From the NCBI GenBank assembly GCA_963764235.1, contig CAVXRO010000006.1, positions 558,001 to 622,000 of the forward strand: 64,000 bases of DNA. Reading direction: 5' to 3'. Under the pieces are notes generated by a model. It was not told the origin of the DNA. It made no database searches and saw only the letters and a list, made by a program, of their open reading frames with translations. Of this stretch, positions 44,298 to 52,992 are shown one piece after another. Positions within the stretch are counted from its first letter, which is position 1; each line of letters begins with the position of its first letter. The translations under genes were made by a program, and so were the position numbers. This DNA comes from DATFVA01 sp963764235 (lineage in GTDB: Bacteria; Bacteroidota; Ignavibacteria; Ignavibacteriales; Ignavibacteriaceae).

Positions 44298-44630
44298 TTA
44301 AAGTGTATCCGCGTTATGTGTACCGGGGAAAATAAAATGTTTCGTTCTCTGAAAAATTGAGCCTATATTATTGTTTATGGAGTCAGTATCAATAATAGAA
44401 ACCCGTAAACGGGTATTCACATCTACTGAACTAAGCATAGTCATCATGTCATTATTACCGTTTACGGGTTCTTTTAATTTCAAAGACACAAACAAAGGAT
44501 GCTCTTTATTTATTAATTCCACCGCATCTTTTCCGCTGTAGTTTCTATGCACCTTCGACATAAAAGGCTTCCCGAACATCTCTCCTAAAGAACCGGAAGA
44601 GCGGGAGTTCTTAATTATTATAAGTTTCAT
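44298..44630 (-). CDS. small orphan protein, possible degenerate receiver domain
   Basis: 110 residues, no signal or membrane segment. The order of elements recalls a response-regulator receiver: KLIIIKNSR (strand one), KDAVELINKEHPLFVSLKL (helix two and strand three), NGNNDMMTMLSS (the dG-x-el helix), RLRVSIIDTDS (strand four) and KHFIFPGTH (strand five with the KP-like end). The acidic pocket after strand one and the aspartate after strand three are both missing. If the reading is right it is a pseudo-receiver. It has its own strong terminator and no kinase or output partner nearby. Confidence 0.5.
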   Translation of the reverse strand: MKLIIIKNSRSSGSLGEMFGKPFMSKVHRNYSGKDAVELINKEHPLFVSLKLKEPVNGNNDMMTMLSSVDVNTRLRVSIIDTDSINNNIGSIFQRTKHFIFPGTHNADTL

Positions 44631-44715
44631 ATTTAAAAGCCCGAATGATTACAGGGGAAATGTAAATAAATGGAAGGAAGAATTTTGTGATTTAAATTAT
44701 GAGGCGTAAGCCGGT

Positions 44716-45447
44716 TTAGCCGCCTGCTCTTTTAATAAAATCAATTATGTCCTGATCCTTTGAATTCAAAAGTTCTTCGGGGGTTCCCTCAAAATGAATT
44801 TTTCCATTATGCATCATTGCCACTTTGTCGGCAACGTTTTTAACGCTGTAAAGGTCGTGCGTTACAACCACTGAAGTGACACTGATCTTACTGCTTAATT
44901 CTTTTATCAGGCTGTCTATTGAATTCGACATAATAGGATCGAGTCCTGTAGTAGGTTCATCGTACAGAATATATTCGGGATTAGTTACAAGCGCTCTTGC
45001 GAGTCCCACCCTCTTTTTCATACCCCCCGAAAGCTCAGCCGGTTTGAGCTTATTTATATCGTTCAGACCAACAAGCTCCAGCTTTTCTTTAACAATCCGG
45101 TCAATTTGTGACCGCTGAAAGCCATTTTTAGATTCCTCCAGAGGAAGTCTCACATTTTCTTCTACTGTAAGTGAATCAAACAAGGCGGCGCCCTGAAAAA
45201 GAAATCCGAACATTTTTCTTAATTCATAAAGATCAGGAACAGAAAGTTCGGAGACTACCTGTCCGTCTACCTTTACCAATCCCGAATCAGGCTGAAGGAG
45301 TCCCACTATATGCTTTATAAGCACGCTCTTCCCGCAGCCGCTTCTGCCGATAACCACAGTCGTCTGTCCCTTCTCAATTTTGAGGTTAACCCCGGACAGG
45401 ACTTCCTTATCTGAAAAACTTTTATGAAGATCGTGTATTTCTATCAT
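44716..45447 (-). CDS. MlaF-like ABC transporter ATP-binding protein
   Basis: 243 residues, starting MIEIHDLHKSF (a TTG two codons earlier is less likely). Complete ABC ATPase: Walker A GRSGCGKS, Q-loop in FLFQGAALFDSLTVEEN, signature LSGGMKKRVGLARAL, Walker B YILYDEPTTGLDP and the H-loop VVTHD. FLFQGAALFDSL and GMKKRV are typical of MlaF/Ttg2A, the ATPase of the Mla system that moves phospholipids between the membranes. The permease (MlaE) and MCE protein (MlaD) are not adjacent, which is unusual for this family. It is divergent from the sppA-like gene. Confidence 0.85.
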   Translation of the reverse strand: MIEIHDLHKSFSDKEVLSGVNLKIEKGQTTVVIGRSGCGKSVLIKHIVGLLQPDSGLVKVDGQVVSELSVPDLYELRKMFGFLFQGAALFDSLTVEENVRLPLEESKNGFQRSQIDRIVKEKLELVGLNDINKLKPAELSGGMKKRVGLARALVTNPEYILYDEPTTGLDPIMSNSIDSLIKELSSKISVTSVVVTHDLYSVKNVADKVAMMHNGKIHFEGTPEELLNSKDQDIIDFIKRAGG

Positions 45448-45591
45448 AACCAATATTGAAATTAAAGAATAAAAATACCGAAAATTTATATTAGAATTAA
45501 TTAACGGGAAACATCTCTCTATCAGGGGTCCTGATTTTATGTAATATAAAATCTTTATAGTTTTAAATGAGGAAATTAAACGAGGTTAAGA

Positions 45592-48018
45592 ATGAAAAAG
45601 AGCGCATTATTAATTCTGTTCCTTGCTGCATTTTTCCAAAGTGGATTATGCCAGTCATCTTCACCGTCATATTATATCCAGGATGAGTTCGGGATAGCCT
45701 CGCCGGGAGCTTACAAATACGGGTTATACGGATACGTCAATCCCGCGCTGCTCTCAATGGTTGATCAGCCCGATCTGTATTTTACTTTCAGCGATGAAAG
45801 AGGGAGGTGGAATGATTTCAACCACTACGGGATTTTCACCGCTTTTCCTCACGTGGGATTGGGCTTCGCTAATACAAAAGTGAACTCTTTATCGGTAACC
45901 GACTATAAAATCTCCGCAGGCTTTGGAGATGAAGCATTCAGTATCGGCTTCGGCTACATCTGGTCATCAGGGGATCTTACTGAATTTAACCGCTCGGATT
46001 TCTTCACTATTGGAACAATATACCGTCCAATTAAATATGCGTCGCTGGGACTCATCGGGAATCTTTCTACATCAAACTATAACGAGGGCGCACTGGATCT
46101 TGCAGTCAGGCCGCTCGGAAATGAGATCATCACACTTTTCGGCGATTATGTCTTCGGCAACGGAAAATTAAAAGATGATCTGAAATGGAGCATTGGCGCA
46201 GTGGCAGAGCTGCTTCCCGGCATAAGAGTCTCTGAAAGGTATTTCTCCAACCATTATTTCAACATTGGAATTGGATTAAGTTTCGGGAGGATAGGACTTA
46301 CAAGCGAGAGTCGTTTTTCAAAGGACGGCGATTATGGTTATAACGTATACGGGATAAGGGTAGGTTCATACGACAGAAATATAATCCATACCCTGGAATC
46401 AAAAAGTGATTACGTAAATCTTGATCTGCTCGGGGGAATGAAATACCAGAGATATAGGTTGTTCGATAATTCAAACACGCTGTATAATACTCTCAATGAA
46501 ATAGATGCCGCGGGAAATGATAACACCATATCGGGTATCGTTATAAATCTTTCGGGAATGGAAATTAACAGGGAAATGGTATGGGAACTGAGGGATAAGC
46601 TCGAAAAGTTTAAGCACAGAGGTAAAAAAATCATCATATATCTTGACCGCGTGAATATAGACGGGTACTATCTTGCCTCTGCCGCCGATAAAATTATTAT
46701 GAACCCGCAGGGTACCATAACGCTTGAGGGATATATATGGGGAAGGCAGTATTACACAAACCTGCTTGAGAAGCTGGGAATAGGTTTTACGGAGTTAAGG
46801 TATTTCAAATTCAAATCCGCGATGGAAACATTCTCGCGTACTAATATGAGTGAAGCCGACAGCATTCAGTGGAAAGCTATTATCGATTCATATTATGGCG
46901 TTACAAAAGACGGTATCTGCAGAAGCAGGAACATTCAGCCTGATGAGTTTGACAGTCTCGTAAACGAAACTGCACTTTTCCTTCCTTCCTCCGCTTTAAG
47001 GAACAACCTGGTAGATACCCTGGCCAGGTGGGAAAATATAAAAGACATCATCAAAAGTTATGAGGGTGAATACAAAAGGATGGTTTCACCAAATTCGCTG
47101 GCGGAGTTTCAGCTTCCGGACGATAATTACTGGGGGAAGAAACCTGAGATAGCCGTTATTTATGTTATCGGCGAGTGTGCAATGGACCAGGGGATCAAGG
47201 CAAGGAGTCTTGTTAAAGTTGTTGAATCCGCAGCCGATGATCCAAACGTTAAAGGTGTGGTATTCAGGGTAGATTCTCCCGGAGGAGACGGAATGGCATC
47301 CGATATCGTCGCGGAAGCTATAAAAGAATGCAAAAAGAAAAAGCCTGTCATCGTTTCCCAGGGATACGTTGCGGGATCCGGAGGATACTGGCTTTCTATG
47401 TACGGAGATGAAATATATGCCGCTCCCACAACCATAACAGGATCGATCGGGGTAATAGGAGGCTGGTACTATAACAAAACACTCAAACAGGATATCGGTG
47501 TATCAACCGACCTCGTAAAGATAGGAAAACACGCAGATCTTCCCTTTGGAATGAGAATACCGTTCATCGGCGTTTCCCTGCCTGACAGAGATCTTTCCGA
47601 AGATGAATTGAACAAAGCAGAGAATATGATTAACGAAACCTACAGGGATTTTGTGGGGAAGGTTGCCGAGGGTAGAAATATGGAATACGATAGGGTGAAG
47701 GAAATCGCGCAGGGAAGGGTATGGTCGGGAATTGACGGGAAGAGAATTAACCTTGTTGATGAGATCGGTGGATTATATGATGCAATCAATGAAGCGGTAA
47801 GTAAAGCAGGCTTAACAGGATGTGAGTATAATATAAAAGAATATCCGGAAGCACCCTGGTTTAACTTCGGTTCGCTTGTCCCGAAAATTTTCGGAATAAA
47901 CATACAGGATGATACCGTACTTGATCACCTGCTGTTCAGGCTGAAGTACAACGGTCTTCCTTTATACATGCTGCCGCTGGAAAATATGATATATGACTTC
48001 CCGATGTCTAATTATTAA
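45592..48018 (+). CDS. sppA: large SppA-type S49 peptidase with an N-terminal barrel-like region
   Basis: 808 residues with a signal peptide (KKSALLILFLAAFFQSGLCQ). Residues about 25-280 are outer-membrane-barrel-like strands (YGIFTAFPHVGLGFANTK, FSIGFGYIWSSGD, FNIGIGLSFGRIGL). The tandem SppA domains follow, with catalytic Lys408 in FKFKSAMETF and Ser596 in VAGSGGYWLS, the Ser/Lys dyad of 67K-type signal peptide peptidases (E. coli Lys209/Ser409). The shift of about 200 residues equals the extra N-terminal part. The known family degrades membrane-bound signal peptides; here an envelope or outer-membrane setting is suggested. It is a single gene. Confidence 0.9.
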   Translation: MKKSALLILFLAAFFQSGLCQSSSPSYYIQDEFGIASPGAYKYGLYGYVNPALLSMVDQPDLYFTFSDERGRWNDFNHYGIFTAFPHVGLGFANTKVNSLSVTDYKISAGFGDEAFSIGFGYIWSSGDLTEFNRSDFFTIGTIYRPIKYASLGLIGNLSTSNYNEGALDLAVRPLGNEIITLFGDYVFGNGKLKDDLKWSIGAVAELLPGIRVSERYFSNHYFNIGIGLSFGRIGLTSESRFSKDGDYGYNVYGIRVGSYDRNIIHTLESKSDYVNLDLLGGMKYQRYRLFDNSNTLYNTLNEIDAAGNDNTISGIVINLSGMEINREMVWELRDKLEKFKHRGKKIIIYLDRVNIDGYYLASAADKIIMNPQGTITLEGYIWGRQYYTNLLEKLGIGFTELRYFKFKSAMETFSRTNMSEADSIQWKAIIDSYYGVTKDGICRSRNIQPDEFDSLVNETALFLPSSALRNNLVDTLARWENIKDIIKSYEGEYKRMVSPNSLAEFQLPDDNYWGKKPEIAVIYVIGECAMDQGIKARSLVKVVESAADDPNVKGVVFRVDSPGGDGMASDIVAEAIKECKKKKPVIVSQGYVAGSGGYWLSMYGDEIYAAPTTITGSIGVIGGWYYNKTLKQDIGVSTDLVKIGKHADLPFGMRIPFIGVSLPDRDLSEDELNKAENMINETYRDFVGKVAEGRNMEYDRVKEIAQGRVWSGIDGKRINLVDEIGGLYDAINEAVSKAGLTGCEYNIKEYPEAPWFNFGSLVPKIFGINIQDDTVLDHLLFRLKYNGLPLYMLPLENMIYDFPMSNY

Positions 48019-48180
48019 TTATTATCAACTTGTCATGTTGAATAAGCAGAGCAGATAAATTCCATTAGATGTCATTCTGAATACTATGACTTGTCATTCC
48101 GAACGAAGTGAGGAATCTCCACCTTTACTTTTTCAACATCTCATAACGAACTGTCATTCTATTATGAGACAGCCATTCAC
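48019..48180. repeat. dispersed intergenic repeat region
   Basis: Contains TGTCATGTTGAA, TGTCATTCTGAA and TGTCATTCCGAACGAAGTGAGGAATCTCC modules and ends ATGAGACAGCCATTC. These modules are the widespread intergenic repeats of this bacterial group and share the GACAGCC end with the repeats at 16768 and 20603. They lie between the convergent sppA and lipoprotein genes. Confidence 0.7.
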
Positions 48181-48596
48181 TACATTTCTTTAACCGAGGA
48201 CTTTGTAACCTTCGTGTTGAAACTGCTGTCAGATAAATGTATTTCGACTTTCGAATGATCAAAAACATCATCTGAGAGCTGCATAGCAAGTATCTCTGCA
48301 TAATTCTGGTACTGATCACTTTTGATCATCTCGGGCGGAACGCTAAGGCTTATTTCATAAGTGCTGTCGGTTTTGGTGAGTCTGGCCTTATGAACCTCAT
48401 CATTGAAAATAGCGCACTGGTTTATATACTTGCCGAGACTTTCAACTTTATCACCGGATACAGTCTGATCATAATAAAGCTCCCCGTTATCGAGCTGTTT
48501 TTTTTCATACTTGTCACTGCTGCAGCCGTATAAAAAAAGAAGTGAACACAGCATAAAAAAAGCGGTAGAGAAATATGATTTATAATTTATTTTCAT
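48180..48596 (-). CDS. small lipoprotein of unknown function
   Basis: 138 residues. Signal segment FSTAFFMLCSLLFLYGCSS with a lipobox cysteine (LYGC, Cys25). The mature part is mixed alpha/beta with YYDQTVSGDKVESLGKYINQ and a strand-rich end (VEIHLSDSSFNTKVTK). No family recognised. It is a single gene followed directly by the repeat region, divergent from the POT transporter. Confidence 0.65.
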   Translation of the reverse strand: MKINYKSYFSTAFFMLCSLLFLYGCSSDKYEKKQLDNGELYYDQTVSGDKVESLGKYINQCAIFNDEVHKARLTKTDSTYEISLSVPPEMIKSDQYQNYAEILAMQLSDDVFDHSKVEIHLSDSSFNTKVTKSSVKEM

Positions 48597-48855
48597 CGTC
48601 TCCCTCTCGTTATTGATGGTTATAAAACCTAATAAAAGTTAGTAGAATAATCAATCTGTCATGATCTTTATACGGATAAAACAATCTTTTGTGATCATTG
48701 TTCCATCCCCTCATCTTTAAAAAAAATCAAAGAATTCGTAAAAAAACTTGTTACTATCAAGGTTCTTTTTGTATAATTCGAAAAGCAGATTTAAAATGCT
48801 CACAGAGGAGAGAAAAAACACATCTTAATAATACCCAAAAGACAACGGAGGCCAG

Positions 48856-50358
48856 ATGTTTAAAGGACATCCTAAAGGACTTTATGTACTCTTTTTTACG
48901 GAAATGTGGGAACGGTTCGGTTTCTACACAATGCTTGCGATTTTTGTTTATTACCTGAGCGAAAATTTCGGCTGGGATGCGGCGACCGTAACAAATGTTT
49001 ACGGGATCTTTATCGCTTTTGTGTATTTCACACCCATACTGGGGGGGTGGATTGCAGATAATGTACTGGGTTACGGGAAGACAATTATCATCGGTGCGAT
49101 AACAATGTTTATCGGGTACGGACTAATGGCTATTCCCACCCAGACGCCCTTCCTGCTTTATATCGCGCTGGCAGTTGTCTGCGTAGGCAACGGAATGTTC
49201 AAAGCAAACATTTCTGTACTGGTAGGCAACCTATATTCCCACACCAGCGGTTCATTAAAGGATGCCGGTTATAATATTTTTTATATGGGAATAAATGTCG
49301 GTGCGTTCTACGCCCCGTTTGCTGCAGCGGGTGTAAGACAGTTTTTTATGGAGAATTTCGGCACAACACTGGCACATGGTTATAATGCTGTGTTTGCGGT
49401 GGCATCTGCCGGGATGCTTGTCTCGCTGCTTATCTTCACCCTGTTCAGAAAATACTATGCTGATGCCGACTACCAATCCAAAATCAAACCAAATACGGAA
49501 AGGGATGTTACCCTTACTAAAGCACAGGAAAAAGAAAGGGTTGTTGCTCTCCTTACAATCTTCGCAATCGTAATTTTCTTCTGGATGGCTTTTCATCAGA
49601 ACGGAGCCGCCCTCTCCCTGTTCGCACGGGACTATACTTTCAGTGCTGTTCATAAATTCACGTATATTCTTTTTGATGTTATTGGTCTGCATGCCCTTCT
49701 GGCAGTCATTCTGGGTACCGCTGTGGCCCTTAACAGGAAAGCGTCGGTAAAGGCCAGAGGTATAGGAAGTTTCTTCGTACTGCTGGGTCTGCTTGTAATA
49801 ATTTATAAACTGAACACCCTTCCCGATATTAATTCAATTGCTCCCGAGCAGTTTCAATCATTTAACCCGATGTTTATCGTTCTGCTTACCCCAGTGATAG
49901 TAGGCTACTTTGCCTGGCTTAACAGAAAAGGAAAAGAACCTTCATCGCCGGCCAAGATAGGGATAGGGATGCTGATAACAGGACTGGCTTATATTATTAT
50001 GGTTTTCGCGTCAACCGGACTTCCTCCCGTTTATTCTATCAGCGGAGGTACTTCTCCCGTAACCGTTTCACCATTCTGGCTGATAGGCACATACTTTACA
50101 CTTACCCTGGCAGAACTGCACTTAAGTCCTATGGGTTTATCATTCGTTTCGAAAGTAGCTCCTCCTAAAATGAAAGGACTGCTGATGGGAGGGTGGTTCG
50201 GCGCCACCGCGGTAGGTAATTATTTATCAGGATTTGTCGGCCGGTTCTACCAGAACTGGGAGCTCTGGCAGTTCTTCCTTCTCCTTGTGGTTACGTCTTT
50301 AATCGCGGCGGGACTTGTAGTAATTTTTCTGAAAAGGCTGAAGACCGCCACACAGTAA
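48856..50358 (+). CDS. POT/PTR2 family proton-coupled peptide transporter
   Basis: 500 residues with about 14 membrane segments. The N-terminal EMWERFGFYTML is the ExxERF proton-coupling motif of the POT family. It is followed by VYGIFIAFVYFTPILGGWIADN and the PTR2 signature NIFYMGINVGAFYAPF; FWMAFHQNGAALSLFARD and the C-terminal LTLAELHLSPMGLSFVSKVAPPKMKG also fit. It imports di- and tripeptides across the inner membrane. It starts MFKGHPKGL after a GGAGG site. Together with the OPT transporter it points to peptide nutrition. Stands alone. Confidence 0.93.
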   Translation: MFKGHPKGLYVLFFTEMWERFGFYTMLAIFVYYLSENFGWDAATVTNVYGIFIAFVYFTPILGGWIADNVLGYGKTIIIGAITMFIGYGLMAIPTQTPFLLYIALAVVCVGNGMFKANISVLVGNLYSHTSGSLKDAGYNIFYMGINVGAFYAPFAAAGVRQFFMENFGTTLAHGYNAVFAVASAGMLVSLLIFTLFRKYYADADYQSKIKPNTERDVTLTKAQEKERVVALLTIFAIVIFFWMAFHQNGAALSLFARDYTFSAVHKFTYILFDVIGLHALLAVILGTAVALNRKASVKARGIGSFFVLLGLLVIIYKLNTLPDINSIAPEQFQSFNPMFIVLLTPVIVGYFAWLNRKGKEPSSPAKIGIGMLITGLAYIIMVFASTGLPPVYSISGGTSPVTVSPFWLIGTYFTLTLAELHLSPMGLSFVSKVAPPKMKGLLMGGWFGATAVGNYLSGFVGRFYQNWELWQFFLLLVVTSLIAAGLVVIFLKRLKTATQ

Positions 50359-50379
50359 TTCTGTACTCAAACTATCCTT

Positions 50380-50739
50380 TTATATTTTTTCAGGATCGGG
50401 GATGGTCATTTCATTCTGAACGTTGCCGGTGTTAAGTGTGCCGGCGGGCTCGAACAGCATCAGGTGAACCTCTTCTTCGGCAGCGGGTTTATGCTCAACG
50501 CCCCGTGGAATGATGAAGAATTCTCCTTCGTCCAATTGAACGGTCTTGTCTTTAAGGTGAATCTTAAGCTTTCCTTTAATAACCATAAATAATTCATCCT
50601 CATTTTCATGATGATGCCAGACAAAGGAACCCTTAAGTTTGACTATTTTAACATGTTGACCGTTCAGTTCACCAACAATCTTAGGCTGCCAGTATTCTGT
50701 AACAGCCGAAAGCTTTTCTTCAAGGTTTACTTTATTCAT
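50380..50739 (-). CDS. cupin domain protein
   Basis: 119 residues, a single small beta-barrel cupin. Motif one, VWHHHENEDELFMVIKGKLKIHL, carries the His-His-Glu metal ligands; motif two, FFIIPRGVEHKPAA, has the His. Such proteins are mannose-6-phosphate isomerase-like sugar or small-ligand binders or enzymes; the ligand is unknown. Its start overlaps the stop of the DinB-like gene by 4 bases (50736-50739), and it is the last gene of a five-gene operon. Confidence 0.85.
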   Translation of the reverse strand: MNKVNLEEKLSAVTEYWQPKIVGELNGQHVKIVKLKGSFVWHHHENEDELFMVIKGKLKIHLKDKTVQLDEGEFFIIPRGVEHKPAAEEEVHLMLFEPAGTLNTGNVQNEMTIPDPEKI

Positions 50740-51191
50740 TGCTTAGTTCCTTCAATTAATCGTCTGTGGTAGTTTATCTGTCCCAGGTGATAATCGAAAT
50801 GGTTAGTGAAATGTATAAGCGCAAAACCGTATTCTCTTATCTTTCCGCCGATCTTATCAGGGAAAGTCTTATTCAGATCAGCATCGTCAAGTTTCGGGAG
50901 CGATTTCTTCACCACTTCAACCAAGGCGTCGATACGGTCATTTAATTCTTTCCTGGGAACGTTTTTGTCGGAGAATTCCGACTGACGGTCTCTTTGATAA
51001 CCGGTACCGCCTATGAGATGACCCACAAAGTGATTAACGTTTCCCAGAAGATGGAGGCACAAATTCCCCGCGGAATTGGCTATCTCCCCCTTCACAATCC
51101 ACAGATTACCTTCATCTTTGTAAAGATTTATTTCGGTTTTCAATTTATTAAGCTCAGTTTCAAAAATTTCAATTAACCATCCTGAAAACAT
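50736..51191 (-). CDS. DinB/YfiT-like (DUF1572) four-helix protein
   Basis: 151 residues, all helical. Three conserved histidines, in LCLHLLGNVNHFVGHLIG, in LIHFTNHFDYHLGQINYHRRL and between them, fit the metal-binding triad of the DinB/YfiT superfamily, near the DUF1572 branch. Members include thiol-dependent transferases (bacillithiol or mycothiol S-transferases). The gene neighbour at 51750-52472 is a PIG-L deacetylase, the enzyme class that makes bacillithiol, so a thiol link is possible though unproven. Confidence 0.75.
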   Translation of the reverse strand: MFSGWLIEIFETELNKLKTEINLYKDEGNLWIVKGEIANSAGNLCLHLLGNVNHFVGHLIGGTGYQRDRQSEFSDKNVPRKELNDRIDALVEVVKKSLPKLDDADLNKTFPDKIGGKIREYGFALIHFTNHFDYHLGQINYHRRLIEGTKQ

Positions 51192-51202
51192 ATCATACTC
51201 CT

Positions 51203-51730
51203 TTATTTTGTAATTGCATAAAGACGAACATCAATAAGGTTTCCATCTTTCATAACATATTTTTTCAAAGTTCCTTCATATTCAAAGCCGCATTTTTCAA
51301 GTACCCTGCAGGAACTTAAATTGTGTTCAAACACTGTGGCCTCAATTCTTTTCAGATGAAGTGAATCGAAACCATACTGGCAGAAACACTTCAGAACTTT
51401 GCTCATAATTCCCTTATTCCAGTAATTTCTTCCGAGCCAGTAACCCAATTCATCCTTGTGTGAGGTCAGACCGTATTTCATATGGAAGCTGATCCCGCCT
51501 ATCAGCTTTTTATCCCTGGTCCTTATCGCAAAATTAAGATCCAGTCCGGATTTCTTTTTAGTTTCATTTACGAAACTGATCCACCAGTCGGCGTCTTTCG
51601 AAGTATAGGGGAACGGCAGGCGAAGTGTATTATTGTAGATCTCCTTATCAGAAAGGTAGAGGATAAGGCTTTTTTTATCTTTTTTATTTGGCTCATCGAG
51701 ATATATATCCTCATCAACATATATTTTCAT
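51203..51730 (-). CDS. GNAT acetyltransferase, RimJ/RimL-like
   Basis: 175 residues. The GNAT core is intact: FAIRTRDKKLIGGISFHM, ELGYWLGRNYWNKGIMSKVLKCFCQYGF (the acetyl-CoA loop region) and LKRIEATVFEHNLSSCRVLEKCGFEYEGTLKKY. This arrangement is that of RimJ/RimL-type N-acetyltransferases acting on ribosomal proteins, small molecules or antibiotics. It sits between the PIG-L and DinB-like genes in one operon (gaps of 19 and 11 bases). The substrate is unknown. Confidence 0.85.
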   Translation of the reverse strand: MKIYVDEDIYLDEPNKKDKKSLILYLSDKEIYNNTLRLPFPYTSKDADWWISFVNETKKKSGLDLNFAIRTRDKKLIGGISFHMKYGLTSHKDELGYWLGRNYWNKGIMSKVLKCFCQYGFDSLHLKRIEATVFEHNLSSCRVLEKCGFEYEGTLKKYVMKDGNLIDVRLYAITK

Positions 51731-51749
51731 GGCTCTGCAGCTAATCCTG

Positions 51750-52472
51750 TTAAAGATTATCAGTTAATTTATTAAGAGGAGGATCAAAATTCTCATTGAA
51801 AAACTCAAAAGGTACCTCATCGCCGATCTTCTCAATAACCCCCGATTCTTCAATAGTACTTTCATAAGACTCGTAACAGTTTAAACAATCATTAAGCCCC
51901 TGTTTCATATCATCATCCAGTTTTACGACACAGTCGATTAAATCGCGCGGGGACTGTTTAAGTACAAACATATCTCCCTGCCAGGGTGAAAATCCCTTAT
52001 CCTTTATCGTATTGAAAGCCAGCCTTTGAAGATAATCGCACCCCGAATCCCTGAGCTCAAGGAATACTCTTTTTACAACAGCATGAGTAACCAGGTGATC
52101 GTGAAAACCGCTTACTCCATGTACGGGATATGATACGATTATATCGGGTTTAATTTTCTTTATATGATCTTTAACTATTTTTTCGATTTCACGCGGATCC
52201 ATCTCAGCTAGTCCGCTGTCCGGCAGATCAAGCACAAGCATGCCGTTAAGGCCGAGCGATTCTTTCACCTTAAGCATTTCCTTAAACCGGATCTCACCCA
52301 TCTCATTCACGCCGATTCCAAGTTTGAATCTCTGCTTTGTTGCACCGCCGCGGGTTAACGTTAGAAGGTAAACCTCGTGGCCGTCTCTTATCTGATCGTA
52401 CATCACGGCGGCAGGACCAAAAGATTCATCATCCGGATGGGGATATATATATAAAATTCTAAAGTTTTTCAT
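51750..52472 (-). CDS. PIG-L (LmbE-like) deacetylase
   Basis: 240 residues. The signature YIYPHPDDESFGPAAV holds the zinc ligands His and Asp-Asp of the PIG-L family, and HGVSGFHDHLVTHAVVKR gives the third His. PIG-L enzymes remove acetyl groups from N-acetylglucosamine-type substrates; the bacterial ones act in bacillithiol and mycothiol synthesis or in detoxification. The gene lies one base after the lipoprotein stop codon and upstream of the GNAT gene. The DinB-like neighbour makes a low-molecular-weight thiol context thinkable. Confidence 0.88.
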   Translation of the reverse strand: MKNFRILYIYPHPDDESFGPAAVMYDQIRDGHEVYLLTLTRGGATKQRFKLGIGVNEMGEIRFKEMLKVKESLGLNGMLVLDLPDSGLAEMDPREIEKIVKDHIKKIKPDIIVSYPVHGVSGFHDHLVTHAVVKRVFLELRDSGCDYLQRLAFNTIKDKGFSPWQGDMFVLKQSPRDLIDCVVKLDDDMKQGLNDCLNCYESYESTIEESGVIEKIGDEVPFEFFNENFDPPLNKLTDNL

Positions 52473-52473
52473 A

Positions 52474-52893
52474 TTAATTCAGATAGTCGATTTTCTTAAT
52501 CTGCGTGTCATAAATCTTCCATTCGCCGTTAGTTTTATGGAGAGTATGAACACCCTCAATCCTGTTATCCCTGAAAGTCGGGCCTTTTACTTTTTTGGTT
52601 ACCTGTACAAACTGAACCTTTGCCTCTTCATCCTTCAACTCAATAACCTTCAGATCCTTCACCTGGTAGTTAAGATCATATGTGCTGAAAATTGTATTCA
52701 TCATATCTTCAAGATGGTCGTAGTTTTTGTTGTCCTTATCCATCGTGCTGATATAAGCAGTTACATCCTCATCGTTTCCCGCCTCTGTGTTTTTCATAAT
52801 TACATCTTTTACAGCCTGTTCCTCACTGCTTTTGTCGGAGCCGCAGCCATTTATAATCAGAAGTGAAATAATCAGAAGGTATACATACTTCAT
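52474..52893 (-). CDS. lipoprotein with an NTF2/SnoaL-like domain
   Basis: 139 residues. Lipobox IINGC (Cys17) after LLIISLLI. The mature part (EEQAVKDVIMKNTEAGNDEDVTAYISTMD, then KVQFVQVTKKVKG and TLHKTNGEWKIYDTQIKKI) follows the helix-then-sheet order of NTF2/SnoaL-like domains. It opens the five-gene minus-strand operon that continues with the PIG-L deacetylase. The role is unknown. Confidence 0.7.
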   Translation of the reverse strand: MKYVYLLIISLLIINGCGSDKSSEEQAVKDVIMKNTEAGNDEDVTAYISTMDKDNKNYDHLEDMMNTIFSTYDLNYQVKDLKVIELKDEEAKVQFVQVTKKVKGPTFRDNRIEGVHTLHKTNGEWKIYDTQIKKIDYLN

Positions 52894-52956
52894 TTTAATT
52901 CTCCTTGTCAGGATTTATATAATAAATACTTAGAGAATTAATTTAACACAAATAAA

Positions 52957-52992
52957 AAAAGCCGCAAAGTCTAAAATGCTTTACGGCTTTTT
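52957..52992. terminator. bidirectional terminator-like hairpin
   Basis: AAAAGCCGCAAAG (52957-52969) pairs with CTTTACGGCTTTT (52979-52991) with one mismatch. T tracts follow on the plus strand (CTTTTTC) and, read backwards, on the minus strand. It lies 64 bases upstream of the lipoprotein operon and would insulate it from the 1550-residue gene's transcript. Confidence 0.75.
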
